DNA of 11,349 nucleotides from an uncultured Caulobacterales bacterium (GCA_903903715.1 CAIUZX010000189.1:1-11349), one strand, 5' to 3'. Positions 1 through 7,177 are shown, numbered from the stretch's first letter. Made by a program: numbers and translations. The notes: generated from the letters alone by a model not told the origin.

Positions 1-1508
1 CCTGGGGCGATGCGACCCGCCGCTCCAACAACCTCGCCCGCGCGTTGCTGGCCAAGGGCGCAACCTATGGCGACAAGGTCGCCTTCTACATGCACAACCG
101 GCCCGAATACTTCGAGTTGCTCGCCGCCTGCTTCAAGGCGCGGCTGGTGCACGTGAACGTGAACTACCGCTACACGCCGGAAGAAGTCTATTACATCTTC
201 GACAATTCCGACGCCACGGTCGTGGTTTACGGCAAGGAGTTCCGGCATCACATCAACACGATCAAGGACCGCCTGACCAAGGTGAAGCTCTTCATCGAGG
301 TCGGTGAAGGCGGCGACGGCGCCGAATGCTTCGAGACTCTTTGCGAGACCGGCGACGGCGCGCCTCTGGGCATCCAGCGCAGCCCCGACGACATGATGTT
401 CATCTATACCGGCGGCACCACCGGCATGCCCAAGGGCGTGATGTGGACGACCCACGACCTGCGCATGCTGACCATCCTGTCGGCCCAGCTGCTGGGCCCC
501 GTGCCGCAGACGCTGGATGAGCTGATCGAAGCGGTGAAGATCATGGGCCCCGGCCCCGCCAGCCTCGTCGCCCCGCCCCTGATGCACGGCACCGGCCTGA
601 TCTCGGCCATCGGCGCCATGCTGTCCGGCGGGACGGTGATCACCTTGGAAAAGCTGCACTTTGACCCGGTCGAGACCCTGGACGCCATCCACCAGTGGCG
701 GCCCGCCAACCTGATCATCGTCGGCGACCCCTTCGCCCGCCCGATCGCCGAGACGCTTGAAGCCGACCCCGCCCGCTGGGACGCCACCAGCGTCACCCGT
801 ATGCTGTCGTCGGGGGTGATGTGGAGCGTCGAGGTCAAGCGGACGCTTTTGAAGCACATGCCGGATGCGGTGATGGCCGACGCCTTCTCGTCCTCCGAAG
901 CCATGGGCCTTGGGACCTCGATGATGACCGCGGCGGGGGAAATCCAGACAGCCAAGTTCATGCTGGGCGACCGCGCCCGCGTATTTGATGAGCATGATCA
1001 ACCGGTTGCGCCGGGCTCCGGCGTGCGCGGCATGGTCGCCGTCGCTCCGCCCAACCCGGTCGGCTACTACAAGGACGAGGAAAAGACCGCCCGGACGTTC
1101 CGGGTGATCGGCGGCGTCCGCTACGCCATTCCGGGCGACTGGTGCGTGGTGGAGCCGGACGGGTCCCTCACCCTGCTGGGCCGCGGCAGCGCCTGCATCA
1201 ACACCGCCGGCGAAAAGGTGTTCCCCGAGGAGGTCGAGGAGGCCCTGAAGACCCATCCGGACGTCGAGGACGCTTTGGTCGTCGGCCTGCCCGATCCCAA
1301 GTGGGGCCAGGCGGTGACGGGGGTTGTGCGGCTCTATCCGGACCGCGCCTTCGACGAGACCGCGCTGGTGGCGCACGTCCGCCAGACCCTCGCCGCCTAC
1401 AAGTCGCCCAAACGGATCTTCACCGGCGAAGTCAACTTGCGGGCGCCGAACGGTAAGGCGGACTACAAATCCGCCCTCGACTTCGCCAAGGCCCGCGCCG
1501 GCGGCTGA
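1..1508 (+). CDS. Acyl-CoA synthetase (AMP-forming), 5' end cut by the window
   Basis: ANL-superfamily adenylate-forming enzyme that activates a carboxylic acid with ATP and transfers it to CoA. The reading frame is open from the first complete codon (base 3, reading WGDATRRSNNLARALLAKG), so the TTG at 45 is internal and roughly 40 N-terminal residues lie outside the window. Visible motifs are the phosphate-binding loop YTGGTTGMPKG (405-437), the C-terminal hinge region with GDW followed by GRGSACINTAGEKVFPEEVE (about 1135-1240), and the catalytic lysine in PNGKADYK (Lys codon 1455-1457). The wording of the hinge and of the N-terminal NVNYRYTPEEVYYIFDNS segment resembles the FadD19/FadD17-like acyl-CoA synthetases, whose studied members act on steroid side chains or fatty acids. 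The substrate here cannot be read from sequence. No neighbouring beta-oxidation gene is visible downstream. Confidence 0.93.
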   Translation, partial: WGDATRRSNNLARALLAKGATYGDKVAFYMHNRPEYFELLAACFKARLVHVNVNYRYTPEEVYYIFDNSDATVVVYGKEFRHHINTIKDRLTKVKLFIEVGEGGDGAECFETLCETGDGAPLGIQRSPDDMMFIYTGGTTGMPKGVMWTTHDLRMLTILSAQLLGPVPQTLDELIEAVKIMGPGPASLVAPPLMHGTGLISAIGAMLSGGTVITLEKLHFDPVETLDAIHQWRPANLIIVGDPFARPIAETLEADPARWDATSVTRMLSSGVMWSVEVKRTLLKHMPDAVMADAFSSSEAMGLGTSMMTAAGEIQTAKFMLGDRARVFDEHDQPVAPGSGVRGMVAVAPPNPVGYYKDEEKTARTFRVIGGVRYAIPGDWCVVEPDGSLTLLGRGSACINTAGEKVFPEEVEEALKTHPDVEDALVVGLPDPKWGQAVTGVVRLYPDRAFDETALVAHVRQTLAAYKSPKRIFTGEVNLRAPNGKADYKSALDFAKARAGG

Positions 1509-1549
1509 CAGCCATGGGCGGACGTGTAACGCACTGAGATACGTTCGCC

Positions 1550-1579
1550 TTGCCCTATGTATCATTACGTGATACATAG
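1550..1579 (+). promoter_or_regulatory. Probable higBA promoter and HigA operator
   Basis: A perfect 10-bp inverted repeat lies here: CTATGTATCA at 1555-1564 and TGATACATAG at 1570-1579, separated by TTACG. It is AT-rich against a very GC-rich background and sits 23 bp before the higB start. A candidate -35 (TTGCCC, 1550-1555) with a 17-bp spacer to TACATA (1573-1578) places the -10 inside the right arm, so a bound HigA dimer would block RNA polymerase. Autorepression through such palindromes is established for HigBA-type modules. The assignment here is from position and symmetry only. Confidence 0.65.
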
Positions 1580-1602
1580 ACTGATCGGCTGGGAACAGGA
1601 CC

Positions 1603-1890
1603 TTGACGATTCTGAGCTTTGCCGACGTTCGCTGCGAACGGATCTTCAACGGTGTGCATCCCGGCAAGGGCTTTCCCGCCGATCTGGTTCGCGTGACGGC
1701 GCGCAAACTGGCGATGCTGGATGCTGCGGCGACGCTGGACGACCTTCGCGTTCCACCGTCCAACCGACTGGAGGTGCTGCGGGGTGACCGCGCGGGAAGC
1801 CATTCCGTTCGCGTCAACGACCAGTTCCGAATCGTATTTGTCTGGACGTCAGAAGGCCCGTCGGACGTTGAGTTCGTCGATTATCACTGA
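1603..1890 (+). CDS. higB: HigB-type toxin (RelE/ParE superfamily mRNA interferase)
   Basis: Toxin of a type II toxin-antitoxin module. HigB family members are ribosome-dependent endonucleases that cut translated mRNA. The 95-residue product has the usual family length and wording: an early SFAD..CERIFNG helix, LAMLDAAATLDDLRVPPSNR (about residues 37-55), LEVLRGDRAGSHSVRVNDQFRI (56-77), and the characteristic C-terminal DVEFVDYH. Conserved basic residues R70 and R76 and terminal Y94/H95 fit the RelE-fold active-site region. The start is TTG at 1603: stops at 1570 and 1582 close the frame upstream, there is no in-frame ATG or GTG in between, and homologues begin at the same place. AGGA just upstream (1597-1600) is only 2 nt from the start, so initiation is probably weak, which would suit a toxin made below its antitoxin. 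It is followed after 37 nt by the antitoxin gene, toxin-first order being typical of hig loci. Confidence 0.9.
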   Translation: MTILSFADVRCERIFNGVHPGKGFPADLVRVTARKLAMLDAAATLDDLRVPPSNRLEVLRGDRAGSHSVRVNDQFRIVFVWTSEGPSDVEFVDYH

Positions 1891-1927
1891 GCGAAGATCA
1901 GTCGACCTCCATCAAAGGACTTTAGAC

Positions 1928-2257
1928 ATGACGGACGACATGGATCTCAACCCAGCGTTGGCCCCAGTTCACCCGGGCGAAATCCTGCTGGAGGAGTTTC
2001 TCAAGCCTCACGGCCTCTCGGCAGGGGCGGCGGCGAAGGCGTTGTATGTGCCCAGAACCCGCGTTGAGCGGCTGATTCGTGGGGAAACGCCGGTCACTGT
2101 GGACACCGCGATGCGCCTGTCGCGCCTGTTGGGCACGACGCCGCAGTTCTGGCTGAACCTTCAGGCGGCCTATGAGGTGCGCGCTTGGCGCGAGCGGAGC
2201 CGCACGGGCGCTCTGCCCGATATCGCGGCCATCGCGCCGCTGGATGCGGTGGGCTGA
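1928..2257 (+). CDS. higA: HigA-type antitoxin (XRE helix-turn-helix)
   Basis: Antitoxin partner of the preceding HigB. Family members bind and neutralise the toxin and repress the shared promoter. The 109-residue product contains the HigA/VapI signature: PVHPGEILLEEFLKPHGLS (about 13-31), a helix-turn-helix spanning roughly 30-52 (SAGAAAKALYVPRTRVERLI) and the hallmark DTAMRLSRLLGTTPQFWLNLQAAYE (59-83). The ATG at 1928 is chosen because AAAGGA (1914-1919) lies 8 nt before it. The open frame extends upstream to 1721 only because it overlaps higB in another frame. An alternative in-frame ATG at 1940 has no comparable ribosome binding site. The stronger ribosome binding site here than at higB fits antitoxin excess. 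The C-terminal extension after residue 90 is a little longer than in many HigA proteins and is not conserved to my knowledge. Confidence 0.92.
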   Translation: MTDDMDLNPALAPVHPGEILLEEFLKPHGLSAGAAAKALYVPRTRVERLIRGETPVTVDTAMRLSRLLGTTPQFWLNLQAAYEVRAWRERSRTGALPDIAAIAPLDAVG

Positions 2258-2325
2258 GCGCTGCCGCCAGCTATACAACTGTCATCGGATCGGTTTAGGG
2301 GCTTGACCATGCTGGAGGGCTGGAC

Positions 2326-3264
2326 ATGCCGACCTTGGATCGACGCACGGTGACGGCGGGGCTGAGCGCCCTGGCGGGCTTGGCGGGAGCGAACGCGTCG
2401 GGAGCGACGCCCCCTGCGCTCAGCTGGCTGGTCGTCGGCGACTGGGGCCGACGGGGCGAGCATCATCAGCGTGAGGTGGGCCTGGCGATGGAGACGGCGG
2501 CGGCGGAACTGTCGTCCCGCTTTGTCCTGTCGGTGGGGGACAACTTCTATCCGGACGGGGTCGAGAGCGTCACCGACACCCACTGGAAGGAGAGCTTCAA
2601 CGACGTTTACGCAGGGCCGCACCTGCAGACGCCGTGGTATGTGGCGCTTGGGAACCACGACTATCACGGCAACCCGCAGGCCCAGCTCGACTACGCGAAA
2701 TTGAGCCCCCGCTGGCGGATGCCCAAGCGGTTCTACAAGGTGGACGACGCCAGCCTGAGCGCCGCCAGCGTCGACCTCTTCTGCATCGACACCTCGCCGA
2801 TGCTGCAGGACTACGCCGAGCGGATCAGCCATTACACCGGCAAGCCGATCACCTTCGAACATCCAGCGGAACAACGCGCCTGGCTGGACGCATCGCTGGC
2901 CGCCTCCGAGGCGCGCTGGAAGCTCGTCTACGGCCACCACACGATCCGCTCCGGCGGCTCGGGTCACGGAGATACGCCGGAGCTGGTGTCGGGCCTCCTG
3001 CCGATCCTGCAAAAGCACGGCGTGCAGGCTTATATCTGCGGACACGATCACGACCTGCAGCACATTGTCCGCGATGATCTGCACTATGTGTTGGTGGGGG
3101 CGGGCTCCGAGGTGCGACCCGTTCGCCCGGTCAAGGGCACCAAGTTCTGCAAGGACGTGTCAGGCTTTGCGGCGCTGACCGTTCGCGGGGCGGAGCTCGG
3201 CTTCAGCTTCCGCGACGCTGCGAATGCCGTCCTCTATCAGGCGGTCATTCCTCACACCGCCTAA
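2326..3264 (+). CDS. Exported metallophosphoesterase, tartrate-resistant acid phosphatase (purple acid phosphatase) type
   Basis: Calcineurin-like dinuclear-metal phosphoesterase of 312 residues. The metal-binding blocks occur in the family order: GDWG (D39), GDNFYPDGV (D72 and Y75), GNHDYHGN (N110, H111), YGHHT (residues 202-206) and GHDHD (H240, H242). The GDNFY block with its tyrosine is the purple-acid-phosphatase/ACP5 type and distinguishes it from generic phosphodiesterases. The N-terminus MPTLDRRTVTAGLSALAGLA has a twin arginine (R6-R7) followed by a mildly hydrophobic stretch, consistent with Tat export after metal loading in the cytoplasm. The predicted location is periplasm or outside, with phosphate scavenging from esters as the likely role; the substrate is not known. 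The start is ATG 2326 with GGAGGG at 2314-2319, 6 nt upstream. The gene ends only 10 bp from the convergent transporter gene, leaving no room for a terminator between them. Confidence 0.88.
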   Translation: MPTLDRRTVTAGLSALAGLAGANASGATPPALSWLVVGDWGRRGEHHQREVGLAMETAAAELSSRFVLSVGDNFYPDGVESVTDTHWKESFNDVYAGPHLQTPWYVALGNHDYHGNPQAQLDYAKLSPRWRMPKRFYKVDDASLSAASVDLFCIDTSPMLQDYAERISHYTGKPITFEHPAEQRAWLDASLAASEARWKLVYGHHTIRSGGSGHGDTPELVSGLLPILQKHGVQAYICGHDHDLQHIVRDDLHYVLVGAGSEVRPVRPVKGTKFCKDVSGFAALTVRGAELGFSFRDAANAVLYQAVIPHTA

Positions 3265-3274
3265 AGACCAGACG

Positions 3275-4597
3275 TTACCCCGGCCAGACCATCCGCACGG
3301 CGGCGGCGGCCATGACCACGACGGTCAGCCAGCCGATCACGATCAGCGAGGCGCTCGCCCGATAGGCGCCCATGACTTTGCGGCTGGAGGCGATCAGGAT
3401 CACCACCGCGATCAGCGGTACGGCCACCACGCCATTGATGACCGCCGAGTAGAACAGGGCCTTCATCGGGTTGACCGGCGTGAACTGCAGGGCCCAGCCG
3501 ATGACGACGCCTGCGATGATCACGCCGTAGAAGCCCTTGGCCTTATGGAGCTTTTTCTCAAGGCCGAAGGCCCAGCCGAAGGTTTCGGCGACCGCATAGG
3601 CGCTCGATCCCGCCAGCACCGGCACGCCGATCAGGCCGACGCCCAGGATCCCCGTGGTGAAGAGGAGGAACGCGAAATCTCCGGCGATCGGACGCAAGGC
3701 CAGAGCGGCCTGCGCCGCCGTGCCGATGTCGCGAACCCCTGCTGCGTAAAGGGTTACGGCGGTCGCGAGGACGATGAAATAGGCGGTGATGTTGGAGTAG
3801 AACATGCCGCTCCAGGTATCCCAGCGGATGCGGCGAAGCTCCGCCTTGGCCTGATCCGGCGCCTTCAGAAGCGGCCTCGCGCGGCTGCGGGCCATGTCTT
3901 CCACCTCCTCCGACGGCTGCCAGAAGAAGAGGTAGGGGCTGATGGTGGTGCCGAGCACGCCGACCACCATCATGGCGGCGGGACCGTCGAGGGTGATGCG
4001 GGGAAAGACCGTGCGCTGCGCAACCTCGGCCCAGGGAACCTTGACCGCAAAAAGCACGCCCACATAGGCGAGCAGCGACAGGGTCAGCCATTTCAACAGC
4101 TGCACATAGCGGTGATAGGGCACGAAGATCTGCAGACCCAGAGTCAACAACGCGAAAGCTGTGGTCATGAGGTGCGGGTCAAACCCCGTCGCCAGCGCCC
4201 CCGCCTCCCCCATTGCGGCCAGGTCGGCGGCGATGTTCAGGGTGTTGGCGATGACCAGGAGAAGGACCACCACCCCCAGCACGGCGGTGGGAAACTGCTT
4301 GCGGATATTGGCGGCGAGGCCTTCGCCGGTCACCCGTCCGATGCGGGCGCACATGGACTGGACCGCCGCCCTCATCGGCAGTGCCAGAGGCATGGTCCAC
4401 AGCATGTTGAGGCCGAACTGGGCGCCCGCCTGTGAATAGGTGGCGATGCCGCTGGGGTCATCGTCCGCCACCCCGGTGATCAGACCGGGGCCAAGATGCG
4501 CGAGGGGGGAGCGCTTTATCCACGCCCACAGCCCCCCGCCCTCAGGCATCTGCGCGTCAGGCGCGGGGCTGTCGCTGCCCTCCAAGGGTCCGGTCAT
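3275..4597 (-). CDS. Nramp-family transporter with a non-canonical metal-binding site
   Basis: Inner-membrane transporter of 440 residues with about eleven hydrophobic segments and the Nramp (SLC11, COG1914) fold signature. The first unwound helix reads GPGLITGVADDDPSGIATYS (about 36-55) and the sixth reads GVLGTTISPYLFFWQ (213-227). In canonical Mn/Fe transporters such as MntH these segments are DPGN and MPH. Here the aspartate is kept (D47), the asparagine ligand is Gly50 and the methionine ligand is Ser220. This protein therefore belongs to the divergent bacterial DDDPSG/SPYLFFW clade commonly annotated as divalent metal cation transporter, and the ion should not be assumed to be manganese. 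The start is ATG 4597, with a modest AGGGA about 10 nt upstream. It lies 94 bp downstream of the helicase gene on the same strand and converges with the phosphatase gene. No metal-regulator site was recognised upstream. Confidence 0.9.
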   Translation of the reverse strand: MTGPLEGSDSPAPDAQMPEGGGLWAWIKRSPLAHLGPGLITGVADDDPSGIATYSQAGAQFGLNMLWTMPLALPMRAAVQSMCARIGRVTGEGLAANIRKQFPTAVLGVVVLLLVIANTLNIAADLAAMGEAGALATGFDPHLMTTAFALLTLGLQIFVPYHRYVQLLKWLTLSLLAYVGVLFAVKVPWAEVAQRTVFPRITLDGPAAMMVVGVLGTTISPYLFFWQPSEEVEDMARSRARPLLKAPDQAKAELRRIRWDTWSGMFYSNITAYFIVLATAVTLYAAGVRDIGTAAQAALALRPIAGDFAFLLFTTGILGVGLIGVPVLAGSSAYAVAETFGWAFGLEKKLHKAKGFYGVIIAGVVIGWALQFTPVNPMKALFYSAVINGVVAVPLIAVVILIASSRKVMGAYRASASLIVIGWLTVVVMAAAAVRMVWPG

Positions 4598-4630
4598 GGC
4601 TGAGCGTTCCCTTTGAGGCGCACGAAACGC

Positions 4631-4679
4631 TGCGCCCCACCGTCCGTCGACACAGTGGCCGGTCGAACAATGGGGCGCA
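4631..4679 (-). terminator. Inverted repeat after the helicase gene, possible terminator or attenuator
   Basis: TGCGCCCCA at 4631-4639 and its perfect complement TGGGGCGCA at 4671-4679 form a 9-bp GC-rich stem directly after the helicase stop codon, in the 94 bp before the transporter gene. The 31-nt loop holds a further TCGAC/GTCGA pairing. There is no proper T-run after the stem on the minus strand (GCGTTTCG follows), so a classical intrinsic terminator is not assured. It could equally be a processing or attenuation structure. Confidence 0.4.
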
Positions 4680-4691
4680 ACGCCTTAAGTC

Positions 4692-6467
4692 TTAACCCGC
4701 CGAGCGCTTGAACGGACGACGTCCGCCAGGTCCCTGCGGCCGGCCGCCGGGGCCCTTGGCCTTGACGGGAGCGGCCGTCGGACGGATCGCGTCGGTCGCT
4801 GGTCCCCGCGGGGTGATCGGCCGGGGACCGTGATCGCGAGGCGCGTGGTCGCGGGCGCTATGCTCCCGCGGCGCATGGTCGCGGGAGGCGTGCTCGCGCG
4901 GCGCATGATCGCGAGGTGCATGTGCGCGAGGGGCGTGGTCACGGGGAGCGTGCTCACGGGGAGCGCCGTCACGGGGCGCGTGATCCCGAGCAGCATGCTC
5001 ACGGGGCGCATGTTCGCGAGGCGCGCCGTCACGCGGCGCGAAATCCCGCGGCGCACGGTCACGGGGGGCATGATCCCGAGGGGCGTGGTCGCGGGGCGCA
5101 TGATCACGGGGCGCGAAGTCACGCGGCGCCTGGTCGCGGGGTGCGAAATCGCGGGGCGCCTGGTCGCGCGGAGCGTTGTCACGGGGGGCATAGTCCCGGC
5201 CGCGGCCCTGGCCTTCGGGCCGGCGATCGCGGTCGCGGTAACCACCGCCGCCGCCATTGCGGGCCTTCGGCTGAGCGACACGCTGCTCGACTTCGCCGCC
5301 GTCGGACTTGGTCAGCACTGCCGGAACGACCAGTGACTTGTCCCCGCGGCGGTCGAAGGCCGGGAGGGTCTGACGGGTGGTCTTCTGGATGGCGCGGAGG
5401 AGCAGACGCTCGTCATCGGCGCAGAAGCTGATGGCCGAACCGCCGGCGCCGGCGCGGGCGGTGCGCCCGATCCTGTGCACATAGGCTTCCGGGGTCATCG
5501 GCAGCTCGTAGTTCACCACGTGGCTGACCGCATCGACGTCGATGCCGCGAGCAGCGATATCCGTCGCCACAAGGGCCCGCACCTTTCCGGCCTTGAAATC
5601 GGCGAGGGCGCGTTCCCGCTGGCCCTGACGCTTGTCCCCGTGGATGGCGGCCGCTTCGATGCCGACCTTCTCGAGGTATTCCGCCACCCGGTCCGCGCCG
5701 TGCTTGGTGCGGGTGAAGACGATGGCGCGGCTGAAGGCCGGATCATCGAACTGCTCGGCCAGAAGCGCACGCTTCTTGCCGGCCTCGATGAAGATGACCC
5801 GCTGGTCCACGCGCTCGACCGTGGTGGCCTGCGGCGTGACTTCGATCCGCACGGGATCGGAGAGGAGTTCGGCGGCGAGCTTGGCGATCTCCGTCGGCAT
5901 GGTCGCCGAGAAGAACATGTTCTGCCGTTCCTTGGGGATATGGCTGACGATCTGGCGGATCGGGCGGAAGAAGCCAAGGTCCAGCATCTGGTCGGCTTCG
6001 TCCAGCACGAAGATCTCGGTGTCGCCGAGTTGCGCGGTCCGCTGACCGAGGTGGTCGATCAGGCGGCCGGGGGTGGCGACCAGCACATCAACGCCGCCCA
6101 TAAGCGCCTTGATCTGCGTGGACATCTTGGCGCCGCCGAACACGGTGGCGACGCGGACCTGCTGCTTCTGGCCATAGGCGCGGAAGCTTTCGGCGATCTG
6201 GGTCGCGAGTTCCCGGGTCGGGGACAGGACGAGCACGCGGCAGCCGCGGCGCGGCGCGGGCTTGGGGTTTTTGGCCAGACGATGCAGGATCGGCAGGGCG
6301 AAGGCGGCGGTCTTGCCGGTGCCGGTCTGGGCCACTCCCAGAAGGTCGCGGCCTTCCATCGCCGAGGGGATCGCCTTCGCCTGGATCGGCGTGGGCGTCA
6401 CATAGCCCTTGGCGCTGAGCGCGTTCAACAACGGCTCAGAGAGACCTAAGTCTTTAAATGTAATCAC
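4692..6467 (-). CDS. DEAD-box RNA helicase, RhlE-like, with pentapeptide-repeat tail
   Basis: ATP-dependent RNA helicase of 591 residues, probably acting in ribosome assembly or RNA turnover. All core motifs are present: the Q motif region (F4 and PTPIQ, Q29), Walker A AQTGTGKT (46-53), PTRELA (83-88), GG (111-112), TPGR (132-135), DEAD (156-159), SAT (187-189), RGID (307-310) and HRIGRTARAG (331-340). The folded helicase ends near residue 375. About 215 residues of low-complexity tail follow: a Gly-rich linker, an Arg/Asp stretch, 25 pentapeptides of the type xAPRD (426-550), and a basic Gly/Arg end. Such tails on RhlE/DeaD proteins usually bind RNA. The start is GTG at 6467, where the Q motif sits at the usual distance; no good ribosome binding site is visible. 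The name rhlE is a subfamily guess, so no symbol is given. Confidence 0.94.
   Translation of the reverse strand: MITFKDLGLSEPLLNALSAKGYVTPTPIQAKAIPSAMEGRDLLGVAQTGTGKTAAFALPILHRLAKNPKPAPRRGCRVLVLSPTRELATQIAESFRAYGQKQQVRVATVFGGAKMSTQIKALMGGVDVLVATPGRLIDHLGQRTAQLGDTEIFVLDEADQMLDLGFFRPIRQIVSHIPKERQNMFFSATMPTEIAKLAAELLSDPVRIEVTPQATTVERVDQRVIFIEAGKKRALLAEQFDDPAFSRAIVFTRTKHGADRVAEYLEKVGIEAAAIHGDKRQGQRERALADFKAGKVRALVATDIAARGIDVDAVSHVVNYELPMTPEAYVHRIGRTARAGAGGSAISFCADDERLLLRAIQKTTRQTLPAFDRRGDKSLVVPAVLTKSDGGEVEQRVAQPKARNGGGGGYRDRDRRPEGQGRGRDYAPRDNAPRDQAPRDFAPRDQAPRDFAPRDHAPRDHAPRDHAPRDRAPRDFAPRDGAPREHAPREHAARDHAPRDGAPREHAPRDHAPRAHAPRDHAPREHASRDHAPREHSARDHAPRDHGPRPITPRGPATDAIRPTAAPVKAKGPGGRPQGPGGRRPFKRSAG
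4818..5192 (-). repeat. 25 tandem 15-bp units encoding xAPRD pentapeptides
   Basis: Within the helicase gene, 375 bp are built of 25 in-frame 15-bp units (residues 426-550). The unit is x-Ala-Pro-Arg-Asp/Glu, with x mostly His, sometimes Phe, Gln, Gly, Asn, Tyr or Arg. Variants such as HAARD, HASRD, HSARD and HAPRA sit in the second half. Alternating Arg and Asp/Glu make it nearly charge-balanced, and it should be disordered. Because the DNA repeats share a 15-bp period, unit number may vary between strains. Confidence 0.93.
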
Positions 6468-6544
6468 GAATTTTCAGCTTTCAAAGTGAAGCAATCGAAG
6501 GCGGGTACAGGCGGGGAGGTAATGAATGCCGTGCGCGAGGAGCC

Positions 6545-6630
6545 GCGTCCGAAGGACGGGTTGGGACGTGCGTCTGTTCCTGCGCCCGGCTTGGAGGTCG
6601 AAATTTCGGCCCCAAACACCGCGCAGACGC
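6545..6630 (-). other. Structured element in the helicase 5' leader
   Basis: The region between the helicase start (6467) and the DUF5360 gene end (6749) is 281 bp and contains two inverted repeats in the leader of the minus-strand helicase gene. The first is CGTCC-GAA-GGACG at 6546-6558. The second is larger and imperfect, at 6570-6630, centred on the palindrome CGAAATTTCG (6599-6608). It continues outward through TTGG/CCAA-type pairing, GCGC (6582-6585 with 6621-6624) and GCGTCT (6570-6575) with AGACGC (6625-6630). I recognise no known riboswitch or RNA family. Whether transcription starts upstream of it is unknown; AGTCAA at 6691-6696 (TTGACT on the minus strand) could be a -35, but no good -10 follows. 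Confidence 0.4.
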
Positions 6631-6748
6631 CTAAAGAGGCTAAAGGTATTGCGCGCAGGTCGCCGCCTCAATGGTCGACGGCGCCCGTAAAGTCAAGCGA
6701 ATAAGGTGAGGGGTTTCGATTTAGGGCGTTCCAACGCAAAAGTCGTGC

Positions 6749-7177
6749 TCAGCCCACCTGCCCCGCCGTCTCTATCGCGGTTTGGCGGACGAGGCCCGGC
6801 AGGAAGACCAGCGGCCAGATGACGAGGATAAGATTAGGCAAGAACCAGGTCGGTTCGAACTCGCCCAGGAGCGTCCAGTAGCCGACGGCCATGGTTCCGG
6901 CGCAGAAAGTGAAGGCCAGGGACAACAACGCCAGGGGCCGCCAGACCGGATCGCCGCGACGGGACGCCGCCACCGCCAAAAGGCCCGTCGTCGAAAAGGC
7001 GAGGTCCACAGGCAGGAACGACCAGTTCCAGGCCACCACGCGGGGGATATCAAAGCCTGAATACATCCACGCCGCCGGGATCGGCAGGACGCCCGCCTGC
7101 CGAAGGCCGGACAGGGTCCAGTAGAGGATAAAGGCGAGGTCGGTCGTCAGAAAGGCGATCCGCAAGGGCTTGCGCAT
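6749..7177 (-). CDS. DUF5360 (YvaD-like) four-helix membrane protein
   Basis: Small integral membrane protein of 142 residues with four predicted transmembrane segments (about 8-27, 48-70, 82-105 and 112-133). The segment AWNWSFLPVDLAFSTTGLLA and the later WTLLGEFEPTWFLPNLIL match what I recall of the DUF5360/YvaD family of Bacillus and others, which has no established function. The ATG start at 7177 overlaps the tetR stop by one base (TGATG on the minus strand), so translation is very probably coupled and the two genes share a promoter. From memory, yvaD in Bacillus subtilis also lies close to a TetR-type regulator gene (yvaF), which would make the pairing conserved. Its job may be sensing, efflux accessory or membrane stress, but nothing in the sequence decides this. 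Confidence 0.75.
   Translation of the reverse strand: MRKPLRIAFLTTDLAFILYWTLSGLRQAGVLPIPAAWMYSGFDIPRVVAWNWSFLPVDLAFSTTGLLAVAASRRGDPVWRPLALLSLAFTFCAGTMAVGYWTLLGEFEPTWFLPNLILVIWPLVFLPGLVRQTAIETAGQVG

Noticed and set aside
45..47. TTG at 45 as the true start of the acyl-CoA synthetase
   Set aside because: The frame is open to the window edge and the residues before it (WGDATRRSNNLARAL) match the conserved N-terminal part of the family.
2170..3084. 304-codon minus-strand frame opposite the phosphatase gene
   Set aside because: It is a shadow of the metallophosphoesterase gene and has no plausible start context.
3224..4435. 403-codon plus-strand frame opposite the Nramp gene
   Set aside because: The translation is rich in His, Asp, Gly and Arg without any domain, while the minus strand encodes a full set of Nramp helices.
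4818..5192. CRISPR array, suggested by the regular repeats
   Set aside because: The unit is 15 bp with no spacers and stays in the helicase reading frame, so it is a coding tandem repeat.
5475..6449. 324-codon plus-strand frame opposite the helicase core
   Set aside because: It mirrors the helicase codons and carries no motif, whereas every DEAD-box motif is present on the minus strand.
6474..6704. Two short overlapping frames (65 codons minus, 72 codons plus) in the helicase leader
   Set aside because: Neither translation resembles a known family. The interval is better described as a leader with inverted repeats.
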